Position numbers and translations under genes: made by a program. 64,000 nt of DNA from Penium margaritaceum. Taxonomy: Eukaryota; Streptophyta; Zygnematophyceae; Desmidiales; Peniaceae. Below the pieces are notes generated by a model, which worked only from the letters and a program-made list of their open reading frames with translations, was not told the DNA's origin and ran no database searches. The stretch spans positions 187,098 through 251,097 of the forward strand of contig SZWC01000039.1 in NCBI GenBank assembly GCA_023375785.1, given 5' to 3'. The stretch's first letter is position 1, and every line of letters starts with the position of its first letter. Shown here one piece after another: positions 54,331 to 64,000 of the stretch.

Positions 54331-54929
54331 ACACTCGTGACGCTCAATCTTGAGCTCGTCAACAGTGGGATATCAAGGTTCACATGGTTTGGTTTTCCCT
54401 TGTGGAAATGGCAATTTGAGATTGTCATGAGGGTGCGTGGCTACTTGAAGATGTTCCTTGGAGAAGAGGTTGAACCTCCAAAAATGGATCCTGAATATGA
54501 AGCGTGGGGTGTCAAAAGTGACATGGCACTTGCAATTCTTGTGACATCAGTACATGAGTCGCAGCATATTCACCTCCAAGGTATCACACATACATCAAAG
54601 GCTTATGAGAGGCTTGCACGTGTACACCAATCAACGACTCTTGTAGATTGCATCTTCATCCTTCAAAAGCTGATTTCGATGAGGATGAGCAAGGGAGAGT
54701 TGATTTAGGACTTCTTGTTGCAATTTGAAGGATTGCTGCAGTACGTGATACAAGAAAACCAGGAAATCAACACCAACATGCAGGCAATCATCCACCTCAT
54801 GGCGGTACCTGAAAGCAATGGTCCTGTGATCACCGTCTTTGGCGGTTGGAAGGAGGAGGATTTGACGTTTGAGACGGTGTCCGAGTACGTGCGTAATGAG
54901 GCCATGCGTCGCAGGAGTAGCAAGGCCTA
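54331..54929 (+). pseudogene. Copia-C Gag remnant
   Basis: Close to the copy at 55929: FTWFGFPLWKWQFEIVMRVRGYLKMFLGEEVEPPKMDPEYEAW (in segments, 54376-54510), MALAILVTSVHESQHIHLQG (54520-54580), KAYERLARVHQSTTL (54598-54645) and IITVFGGWKEEDL-like (54830-54870). No knuckle is left. The usual start codon is changed in context; the frame is broken further on. Confidence 0.8.
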
Positions 54930-54931
54930 AT

Positions 54932-57022
54932 TCTAATCTTGATAGTATAGCCAGCAAACACTACATAGGATAACTCCTTGCGGCTTAGAAATTCAAGAGT
55001 TCTTTTTTACAGCGAGAGGTCACTGGGTCAAATCCCAGCCCGGTGACTAATATTTTTTGTGACAAAAAAGGGAGCATGAAGGTTCTAAGAGACATCTTAG
55101 AACATTCCAAGGTCCTTCCTGGTGCATAACGCCACTTGGTGGCCACAGGGAGCGCCATGTAGGCAGGGAGTAACGTTATCCAAATAGCCCCCAAAGTGGC
55201 TAATCCAAGGAGCTCCTACGTGTCTAGGCTAGAGGCTGGCTCTAGGACTACAGGAACCTGTCATTGAGCATAGTTCTTTTGTTTAAGACTCCTAACAGAG
55301 TTGTCCACCAGAGGCAAATACTAAAGAAGCATTGGCTGGTCTAAGCCCCAGGAATTCACTCCTCGCGCAAAAGTGACCAAGTGCTAAGGACAAAGTGCAA
55401 GGAAGTGATTCTTATGAACTACTCAGTGTGGAATCTTGGCTCTGAAGTTGATATCATCTCTTGGTTGCAATACCAAGATCGGTCGACGGGAACCATTTCT
55501 TTGGAACCCGTTTTCTACACCGTTGCCTCAGGCAGGTTGACAAATGGTTATGGACCCACACTGACTCGTTGTAAGGCACGCTTCTGCGCATTGTCTTGCC
55601 CTCTGTGTCTTGCAGCGTGCATGAGTTCCATCAGCCGCATTCGCTCCATGTGCTCCATCAACTCCAACGGCGGGTGCTGGCACTTAGCAAACAAGGATCA
55701 AGGATAAACTCTGTCCTTGGAGGTACGATCCTTAGGCTCTGACTAGGATAAGGTCTGTCCTTGGAGGCACAATCGTGGGTTTGCTAGTTTATGTTGTTCG
55801 CTATTTGCAGGTGATCAACCGCTAAAAGGTAAGCAATGGATCTACACCTTATAAACCAGTTGCAGACAAGACCCTACATTGACCTACATTGGCCACAACG
55901 AAGGAGAGAAGAGAAGTAGAGAACTAGTATGACAACACCCGCGACGCTCACTCTCGAGGAGGTCAATGGTGGAATGTCAAACTTCACAAGGTTTGGTTTT
56001 CCCTTGTGGAGATGGCAATTTGAGATTGTCATGAGGATGCGTGCCTACTTGAAGATGTTCCTTGGAAAAGAGGTTGAACCTCCAAAAATGGATCCTAGAT
56101 ATAAAGCGTGGATGGTCAAAAATGACATGGCGCTTGCGATTGTTGTGACATCAGTGCATGAGTCACAGCATGTCCACCTCCAAGATGGCACACATGCATC
56201 AAAGGCTTATGAGAAGCTTGCACGTGTACATCAATCAATGACTCTTGCAAATCACCTCTTCATCCTCAAAAAGCTGATGTCGATGAGGATGAGCGAGGGA
56301 GAGTCGATTCCATACTTCCTGTTGCATTTTTGAAGGAGTGCTGCAGGAAGTAACCTAAATGAACTAGGAAATGGACACCAACATGCAGGCCATGATCCTC
56401 CTTATGGCACTACCTGAAAGCTAGGGTCCTCTGATCACCGTTTTTGGCGGTTGGAAGGAGGAGGATTTGATGTATGAGGCAGTGTCCGAGTACGTGCGCA
56501 ACAAGGCCATGCGTCGTAGCGATAGTGAGGCCAACATTTCAATCTATGCTGCACGGTACGGTGGTAGTGGCAAGAACTCTTCTGGTCAAAGCATGAGCAG
56601 AAGCGGTGGCGGTGGAGAAAAAGGCAATGGTGGCGGTGGAAAGAGTTCAAAGCATCCTAGGGAGTGCAATAATTGTGGCAAGCCTGGGCATTGGGCACGG
56701 GAGTACAAGGCTCCCAAGAAGGAAGACGAAGATCATGGTGAATAAAGAGGGCAAAGGAAAGGGCAAAAAAGAGTTGATGAGCATGATGGCTGAGAGCGTG
56801 TCTGTAACCAAGGGAGCGGCATTGCTTTACCGCGGAGCCTACAAGCTTGACCCTGGCACAAACCTCCAGTCTTCAAGGAAGAAGGATGAGTTCATCTCCA
56901 TTAGGGAAACTAAAGGTTGCTTCAGGTGTGCCAACGGCAGCCTTGTCCATGCTCAAGGCAAGGGAGAGAAGTTGATCAGCATCAACGTAAACGGTACTAA
57001 AAAAGACTTGAAGCTGGAGAAC
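54932..57022 (+). mobile_element. Copia-C 5' half: LTR, leader, gag, protease start
   Basis: A 5'-shortened C LTR (54932-55542, ending CAGGTTGACA), anticodon-arm primer site (55545-55560), leader to 55928 with CTCCATCAG-like and CTGTCCTTGGAGG repeats, gag 55929-56745 and the first part of protease to 57022. It is cut there by an A LTR. The LTR keeps the tRNA-like block (about 54975-55050). Few breaks in gag. Confidence 0.85.
55929..56745 (+). pseudogene. Copia-C Gag remnant, best-kept copy
   Basis: Starts at the methionine at 55929 (MTTPATLTLEEVNGGMSNFT). A run of 134 open codons covers FGFPLWRWQFEIVMRMRAYLKMFLGKEVEPPKM, SVHESQHVHLQDGTHASKAYEKLARVHQS and RMSEGESIP. The second part has a Gly/Ser-rich basic segment (56555-56650) and the CNNCGKPGHW knuckle core at 56668-56697. 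Beyond it the protease-side segment with FRCANGSLVHAQGKGEKLISINVNG lies at 56922-56995. It is a fossil with a few breaks. Confidence 0.85.
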
Positions 57023-57716
57023 TGTTGGAGCTGGAGGAGAGAGTAAGCCTTGGAGCAGCAAGCATATGGGACTAGAAGGGTATCACTTCTGCTGAAGAAT
57101 GATTGTTGAATTTCTCGAAATGATGGAGTAGATCTAGAGCTATAATCACACCACTTAACGATGTAGGCTAAGGCTCACATACTAGAGTCCATAATCTGAC
57201 ACAAGTGAGGAAATCAGCCTTGTAATCAGGCTGACCACTCACACACGACCTAAAGAGCTAGGAAATGCTCTCATGGTATACTCCTAGTGGTCACATAACC
57301 CGCAATCCCATGGAGAATCGCCATGTGTCCATGGCTAGCACACAAAGATCTCACCTCACCTAAAAAGTAAGGAGAGGTACCTTTTTCCTAGTCAGCACAC
57401 TCTGACAAGAAAACCCAGGAATCTAAGACCTTTTGGATATTTCTCCCATCAGGTCTTGATCGTGGACCTCTTGTTTTTTTCTTTTCTCAGGCTAAGGCAT
57501 GGAGCCATCGCCCATGGTCACCTAGATATCGGCGTTCGATGACCCTAGAAACTTTGAAAATTCATATCTCCCAATCTGGCCGTTGGATGGGCCTCAAACC
57601 TGGACCGTAGACATTTTGCCACCTCATTTTTCCAATAGTGAGGTCAAATGGATGATCGGAGCAGGGATCTGGTAGTTTCTTGGAACATGTTCATGTGGAC
57701 ATGAAACTGAGCCACG
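57023..57716 (-). repeat. Copia-A LTR, shortened at its end
   Basis: TGTTGGAGCTGGAGG to the ACTGAGCC block, interrupting C protease sequence. The terminal 20 or so bases are missing. Confidence 0.8.
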
Positions 57717-57795
57717 ACCTGGTGATGAGGTACTAGAAAACTAGCAGATGGTGCCAATGAAGAATGGTGCTCCACGGAGAGTGACTGTGTAGGGT
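57717..57795. other. Unassigned 79 bp between two A LTRs
   Basis: ACGACCTGGTGATGAGGTAC onward. I see no match to the four families, no gene and no repeat in it. Confidence 0.5.
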
Positions 57796-58545
57796 GAAAC
57801 TGGAAATGGAGGATGGAACAAGGCTTGGAACAACAAGCATGTAGGACTGGAAAGGCATCACCTGTGCTGTAGAATGGTTGTTGAATAGCTGAAAATGATG
57901 GTGTACATACTGAGCTAGAGCTTGGGCAAGTCATCCATCTCACAAGCTACACCTCTTAGCCATGGAGGCTAAGACTCATATTCAAGCGTCCATAATCTCA
58001 CACAAGAGAGAAAATCAGCCTAGGAATCAAGCTAACATCTCACACACAACCTCAACAGTTGGAAAATGCTCTCATGGCATAGTCCTAGTGGTCACATAAC
58101 CCACAGTCCAATGGAGAATCATCATGTTTCCATGTCTGATACACAAGGATCTCGCCTCACCTAAAAAGAAAGGAGATGTACCTTTTCCTAGTCAGCACAC
58201 TCTTACAAGGTGACCCAAGAATCTAGAACATTGTTGGATATTTCTCACATTAGGTGATCCTGGACCTCTTGCCTTCTTCTTTTCTCAGGCTAAGGCATGG
58301 AGCCATCGCCCTTGGTTACCGAGATATCGGCAGTCAATGACTCCAAAAACTTTGAAAATTCATATATCCCAATCGGATTGTTGGATCGACCTCAAAATTG
58401 GACCATAGACATTTTGCTACATGATATTTGCAATGAAGATGTCAGATTGACAATCGGAACAAGCATTTGGAAGTTTCCTAGAACTTTCTCTTGAGGACCT
58501 GAAACTGAGCCGGATGGCTCCTTTACCTATATTCTCCCACTTTGC

Positions 58546-61500
58546 CGCAGTCAAATTGGGCTAAATCCACATGCCTCCATGCAAAACTGCTGCTTCTCAC
58601 GGGTCACTGGCTTGGTGGAGAATTGATGCACCTGCTTGCTGATTGGAGTGAACTACACCTTGATAGCACCCTCCTCTACCATGTGCCAAACGAAGTGGTA
58701 TGCGATGTCAATGTGCTTGGTACGTGCATGGAACTCAGGATTCTTGGGGAGTGCGATTGCGCGCTGGTTATTGATGCGCATAGGATTTGGAACTACTGCA
58801 CTCCAATTCATCTCTGCGATGAGACGCTCAAGCTAAACTGTGTTGGAACTCCAGGAGAGAGGGAGCCTTGGAGCAGCGAGCATGTGTGATTGGAAGGGCA
58901 TCACTTGTGCTGAAGAATGGTTGTTCAATCACTCAAAATGATGGAGTACATATAGAGCTAGAGCTTGGGCAAGTCAGCCCTCTCACAAGCCACACCACTT
59001 AGCCATGGAGGCTAAGGCTCACACACTAGAGTCCATAATCTCACACAAGGGAGGAAATCAGCCTAGCAATCAGGCTGACCACTCACACACGACCTAGAGA
59101 GCTAGAGAATGCTCTCATGGCACACTCCTAGTGGTCACATAACCCACAAACCCATGGAGAATCGCCATGTGTCCATGGCTAGCACACAAGGATCTCACCT
59201 CACCTAAAAAGTAAGGAGAGGTACCTTTATCCTAGTCAGCACACTCTGACAAGGCAATCCTAAGACCAAGGACCTTTTTGGATATTTCTCCCATCAGGTC
59301 TTGATCCTGGACCTCTTGCCTTTTTCTTTTCTCAGGCTAAAGCATGGAGCCATCACCCATGCCCACCAAGACATCGACGGTCCATGACCCCCGAAACTTC
59401 GAAAATTCATATCTCCTAATCCGACCGTTGGGTCGGTCTCAAACTTGGGCCGTAGACATTTTGCCACCTGATCTTTCCAATGATGAAGTCGGATCGGCGA
59501 TCGGAGCAGGCATCTGGTACTTTCCTGGAACTTGCTCCTGTGGACCTGAAACTGAGCCAGATGGCTCCTTTCCCAACAAACTGCTTCCTTGGCTCCGAAA
59601 TTGACAGAGACGTATCAGCTTCCGTGCTTGAGGTGGCCATGACCACCTGCCGGTTGCTGCACGAGCTGATGGCCCCACCATTCATGAGGAACACATGTCC
59701 TGAGATAGACTTGTGGTCCTCAAGGTTTGAAGCCTAATCTGCGTCTATATAGCCGACGTGTTGTTATTGCTGTTGTAGGTGATGCGGATGTTGATGGTTC
59801 CACCAAGGTAGAGGAAGATCCAATACGCCATGTGCTGGCTCAAAGCGCAAACAGCCTGTACGAGGTCCGGCCTGGTACATGAGGCTCTAGTACTTCTGCT
59901 ACTGAGCTGCATCTACTTCTCCATTGAAGCTCACGAGGTACTGCCGCGTCTCCAGCGGCGTGCCGATGGATTTTGCCTCTGCCATGCCGAACTGCTGCAT
60001 GACATCCTTAATGCAGCAAGAGAGAGCGGGATTTGCGGTCATGCGTCATCTGGATTTGGAGGAAGTATGACACCTGCCCGAGCTCAGACATTTGGAAGCA
60101 GTTGGAAACCAGGTGCTCTTGGCCATCCATGACAAATTCCTCCGGCTGCTCAATGTGAATCTTCTCCTCCAGGTTACTGTTCAGGAATACCGTCTTGACG
60201 TCCATGTAGTAGACCTTAAAGTCCTCTAGTGCTGCAAAGGAAAGGAACGTATGCACAGAGACAAACTTGGCAAGAGGGGCAAAGGTTTCTGTGTAATCCT
60301 GGCCTTCCTACTATGAGTAGCCCTTGGCAACCAGCCTTTCCTTGTACTATTCCAGGTTGCCATCTGCTCCCTCCTTCCTCTTGAAGACCCACTTGTACTT
60401 GATTACCTTGAATCCAGGTGGATGCTCAGTCTGCTCCCACGTACCATTCTCGAGCTGCGACTTTATCTCTTGCTCCCAGCTTGTGCCCAATGTGCTCCAT
60501 CAGGTGTAGCCATGGCCTCTTTGTACAACGTTGGCTCATCAGAGTCTGCTGCAACTCCGACGTTCATTTGGTCTGGTTTTTGGAGCATCCAAAAATGCCC
60601 GCGCTCACCAGGCTTGTAGCCCACCCTAAGGGGGTACGTGCGACCTAGTACTGGAGCGTTATCAGGCGGTTGGCACGGTGCTATTGGCACAACTGCTCCT
60701 GCTCATTGTGGTGCATCTTTTTCCTCTGTTTTTGGCGATGAGGCTGCTTTATCTGTTGTATCAGACATGGGAGAGTAGACAGGTTCTTCCACTGTCACAG
60801 TGGAGGAAGGATGAGGAGAGAGTGGGTCAGGAAGGATATCTAGTCCCACTGCCTCGTCAGCTATTGCTTTTGCTGCCTCCTCACACATAATGTTGGTGCC
60901 GATGACGGTGCCTATTGTTAAAGATGACATCCCTGGAGATGATGACGTGGCCTATATCCCTCTCGTAGAGGTAATACGCCTTGCTTGTCACGTTGTAGCC
61001 ACTCATGAGTATCTGCGCACTCTTTGGGGTCCACTTTTGTCGCTTGTCCTTTGGCCATGCATGTGCGCCAAACTGTCAAATGCGCGAAGATGATCCAGGC
61101 TCGGCTTCTTGCCGAACCATGCCTCGTACGACGTCATCTGCTGCAGGGCCTTGGTTCGATTGTAGTTTTTCATGTACACCATAGTGCTCAGTGCTTCAGC
61201 CCAAACATTGTACGTGAGACGAGCAACGTGCAACATGGAGCACACCGATTCAACGATGGTACGATTGGTGCGTTCTACTACGCCATTCTGGTGTAGCGAG
61301 TATGGCGCAGTGTGCTATGCCTTGATGCCTGCTACTGCGAGATTGTCTTAGAACTCCTTGCTCCGGTACTCTCCACTGCGGTCGCTGCGCAGCGCCTTGA
61401 TTTTCTTGCCAATCTGGTTGTCTACCATGGCCTTGAACTCCTTGAACCTGTCAAACCACTGGTCCTTGGAGGAAAGGATGTTCACAGTAGTGTCACGGCT

Positions 61501-62152
61501 GAAATTATGAATGAAGGTGAGAAAATACCTAGAGCTTCTAAAGCTCTGGGTCTGCATCGCGCCACACAAGTCTGTGTGGACTAGCTCTAGTACCTTTTTT
61601 GCGTGCTCCCCTGCTCCAGAGAAAACCTCGCAATGCTGCTTTCCCTCCAAATAGTTGATGTACAACTACTGCTCAAAGTTAGAAATGGTTGGTAAGTCAC
61701 GTACCATCTGCTTTGTTTGAAGTTGCTACAAGGCGCGCATGCCAATGTGGCCTGCACCACTACCATAAGACTCTCCTCGTGCGGGATCTTAGTCGTCCCC
61801 AATAGGAGATAGATGTTGCCTTCCTTTACAGACTTAGCGAACTCTTCTCTTGTGTTGTCATAGTCATCGTCAAAGACAACTTGCAGTCATAGTCGTCGTC
61901 AAAGACGACTCGCAGTCCTGTGTTGGTGAGAGAGGACACTGAGAGAACATTGAACGCAGCATTAGGTACGTATAGCGCGCCATGGAACACTCCTACTTCA
62001 ATGCCACGCAGGCTGTCCAACCACATCTCCACATCCCAATCTCCTCAGCATACACCGTTCGATCATCATCCAAAGGAATCGAACGAGGAAGAATGGAGAG
62101 CAGCTGCGTAAACCATTCTTTTTGGTACATGAGGCTCTTGATACACCCGGAG
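58546..62152 (-). pseudogene. A6 Pol remnant
   Basis: RNase H tail (58546-58840), RNase H/RT (59579-60450, including the SNLEEKIHIEQPEEFVMDGQEHL block near 60110-60170), RT start and linker (60450-60900, YPLRVGYKPGERGHFWMLQKPDQMNV near 60560-60640), integrase (60950-61790, including MTSYEAWFGKKPSLDHLRAF near 61090-61150 and SRYFLTFIHNFSRDTTVNIL near 61480-61540) and protease (61800-62152). Heavily decayed relative to A1. Confidence 0.82.
58841..59578 (-). mobile_element. Lone Copia-A LTR in A6, target duplication AACTG
   Basis: 738 bp, TGTTGGAACTCCAGG...CCCAACA. Perfect AACTG flanks lie at 58836-58840 and 59579-59583, and A6 RNase H reads on from one side to the other. It is close to the A1 LTRs in sequence, hence relatively young. 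Confidence 0.95.
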
Positions 62153-63209
62153 TCATTGTACCAGGCCAGATCCATCTCCTTCTGCGATATGTTGAACTTC
62201 GCCATGAAGAGGCAATCGCGTACCTCCCTTGCCTCGTTCATGTTGCCAAAATGGCGTACACCTGTCTGGATCTGCTGCTACTGCTACTGCTGCTGGTGCT
62301 GACGTTGCTGTGACTGCTGCTTCTGTTGCTTTGGAGATTCTTGCTTTTGCTATTGCTGCTGGTGCTCCTTCTGGTTCCTCTTGAACTTGAAGCACTCTTT
62401 CTTGTAGTGTCCCTCTTTTTTTGGCAATAGTGGCAACTGCCTTTCTTTTTCCCTCTCTGCTACTTAGATTGCTGCTGCTGGTTGCGTGAACCCATGGCCA
62501 TGAAAGCTGCTTCACTACCGCTGCTACGACCATTGCGTTTTGCTGCGTTGCGATGCAGCTCTACTCGCACCACGTGCGTACAGATCAAGTCTTGGTCGAG
62601 AGTCGGCTGGTCCTCCAACGTCTCTTGCACCGTGTCATAGCTCGTTGGGAGTCCCCTCAACAAGAGAAGGATGAAGCGCGTGTCTTCCACATGATTTCAG
62701 GCCACTTTGAGCTGCTTCGCCAGCTCCTTTGTCCTATCCAAGTACGTCTCCATTCCTTCGCCACCCTGCATTTTCAACACCATCATGTTCTCCTCCAAAA
62801 AAATGAGGAATGCAGGATCCTTACTCTCATCCTTCTTGTACAACGTATCCTACCCCTTTTTTGCATTAGCCTTGTCTCTCACGTAATGAATATGCGGATT
62901 GGAGATGGTGTTGAAAAAAAGTCTGTAGGCATGCTTGTCCTTCTTTTTCCACTCCTCATATGCCGCTGCTGCAGTTATAAATGAACTTGCATCGGCTGCA
63001 CCCTTTTGCGGCATCTTCCCCACCACCACCTCCGTTGTGCTGAGTCCATTTACCTGTGGAAGCGTGGCGCGCTCGTCGCCGCTAACCACTTCCCATAAGC
63101 CCCTCTGCTCGAAAAGGAGGCCGGTACGGATCTTCCAAAAGGTGAAGTTGGCACGTCTTTCCAGCCTCTCCAAAGCCTGGGTTGCTAATACCAGGCCTGA
63201 TGCTGCCAT
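62153..63209 (-). pseudogene. A6 Gag remnant
   Basis: Starts at 63209 (MAASGLVLATQALERLERRA), then FWKIRTGLLFEQRGLWEVVSGDE, YEEWKKKDKHAYRLFFNTI, RFILLLLRGLPTSYDTVQETLEDQPTLDQDLICTH (62580-62690), a knuckle region near 62385-62440 and a Gln-rich tract near 62265-62370. The architecture is the same as A1. Several breaks. Confidence 0.83.
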
Positions 63210-63855
63210 TTTGAGCTTGGGTGATGCTCAGCGCTGCCCTTGAGTAGCGGCGCTGTCCCTTCTTCTGTTGCTGCTTATTCCAGAAATCTGTCTCACATAC
63301 AATGTACTATAGAGGCCAGCAAACTAGGAATTTGGAATCAACGAGCCCACCACGGGAAAATTCAGCTCAAAAACCTTTAGATAGACCCATGAAACAGGGT
63401 CATCCAAAGGGGTTTTTAGAGATATGCCCTTTTGAAAACAAGGTATACAACTCCTCCTACTCGATCTCAGACCAGCCAGCTTGTAAACGTAGTTTCTCCC
63501 AAATATACTGATGGAATGCAAATGTTTTTGCACCAATGGAAAGCTGAGACAAAATAGTTTAATTCGTATGTGCTACATTTTAAACTTGACAAAGAAACAA
63601 GAGAGTTCAGGTCATCACAAGGCGACAGTCTTACTCAGAGTGAAGAGTGTAGCTTTGGCCGACCTAGTTTTGAGCATAACTCTCCATCCGACAGTTGGAT
63701 CTTTGTGATTTTGAGCTCTGTGAAAAGCTTTTTGCTTCAAATTGAAGATTGAATGGTTGATTGTCAAATTGGTTAAAGGTTTGACCCCAACCCGTCACTT
63801 CCAAAGTGACGGCGTGTGCTGGCTGAAAGTAGTAGAACTCAACTCTGATACCAAG
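63210..63855 (-). other. A6 leader and primer site
   Basis: Family leader blocks. The primer site reads CTTGGTATCAGAGTTGAG on the minus strand (63838-63855), the initiator-Met 3'-end type. Confidence 0.82.
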
Positions 63856-64000
63856 TATTGGAACTTGAGGAGGGAGGGAGCCTTGGAGCAGCAAGCATGT
63901 GGGACTGGAAGGGCATCACTTGTGCTGAAGAATGGTTGTTGAATCACTCAAAATGATGGAGTACATATAGAGCTAGAGCTTGGACAAGTGAGCCCTCTCA
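63856..64000 (-). repeat. A6 5' LTR, cut by the window end
   Basis: Begins TATTGGAACTTGAGG and matches the first 145 bp of the A LTR as read in other minus-strand copies. Confidence 0.85.

Larger units (their letters stand above)
53275..54931 (+). mobile_element. Copia-C 5' half: LTR, leader, gag
   Basis: Plus-strand C element. LTR at about 53275-53956 (shortened at its start, ending GAGTTGACA), primer site 53959-53973, leader to 54330, gag 54331-54929. It is cut at 54931, where another C LTR of the same orientation begins part-way through. The LTR keeps the tRNA-like block (about 53450-53520) and CTAGGCTAGAGGCTGGC before its TATA-like CTATAAG (about 53656). Broken. Confidence 0.82.
57796..64000 (-). 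mobile_element. Copia-A element A6, running off the window, broken
   Basis: Minus-strand A element. 3' LTR about 57796-58530, purine tract complement TCTCCCACTTTGCC (58532-58545), RNase H/RT/integrase/protease/gag to 63209, leader to 63855, 5' LTR from 63856 to the window end. A lone A LTR (58841-59578) is inserted in RNase H. The coding part is more decayed than A1, A2 and A4, so this is an older copy with many breaks. Confidence 0.88.

Noticed and set aside
1-64000. Envelope gene, which would make one of these an env-bearing element
   Set aside because: No open frame with signal peptide or membrane segments lies between RNase H and the 3' LTR in A or D; RNase H ends within about 100 bp of the LTR.
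1-64000. CRISPR array or bacterial defence system
   Set aside because: Repeats are LTRs and leader units without regular spacers; the content is eukaryotic retroelements throughout.

Overview
This window is a graveyard of LTR retrotransposons. I find no host gene, no functional RNA gene, no DNA transposon and no CRISPR array. Nearly all of the 64 kb can be assigned to Ty1/copia-type elements (order gag, protease, integrase, reverse transcriptase, RNase H) or to one non-coding LTR element. The host looks like a plant or streptophyte: the plant-type tRNA primer site is present, copia elements are dense and nested, and LTRs of about 0.7 kb start TG and end CA. The species cannot be told from the sequence.

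Four families recur; the letters are local labels. Copia-A has LTRs of about 737 bp (TGTTGG...CCAACA), a primer site matching the 3' end of initiator-Met tRNA, a Gag with a Gln-rich linker and CCHC knuckle, and the most copies. Copia-C and Copia-D are related to each other. Their LTRs (about 750 and 689 bp) share the downstream half and differ upstream, both carry a tRNA-like segment, and both have a primer site matching the anticodon arm of initiator-Met tRNA instead of its 3' end. Family B is a non-coding LTR element with LTRs of about 1.88 kb around only about 0.7 kb of interior.

Layout: 1-7.7 kb, fragments of A and C. 7.7-13.1 kb, a D element with both LTRs and target duplication CCCTC, sitting inside a broken A element (6.9-14.6 kb). 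14.8-26.6 kb, a minus-strand D-like element split by a lone C LTR (16.8-17.5 kb) and by a whole-length A element (18.3-25.4 kb, duplication AGATC). 26.6-30.2 kb, a truncated A. 30.2-49.4 kb, a four-level nest: a C element holds B (duplication AACGT), B's second LTR holds a plus-strand A (35.8-48.4 kb), and that A holds a minus-strand A (39.4-46.5 kb, duplication TCTAC). 49.4-57.0 kb, D and C 5' ends with nested lone A LTRs. 57.0-64.0 kb, another minus-strand A element with a lone A LTR inside it (duplication AACTG).

All the coding elements are broken. By hand comparison, paired LTRs differ by roughly 6-12 percent, which suggests insertions over several million years at usual plant rates. Nesting gives the order of events independently of any rate. 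The points most worth checking are the half-tRNA primer site and the tRNA-like LTR segments of C/D, the unusual B family, and the tendency of Copia-A to land in Copia-A.
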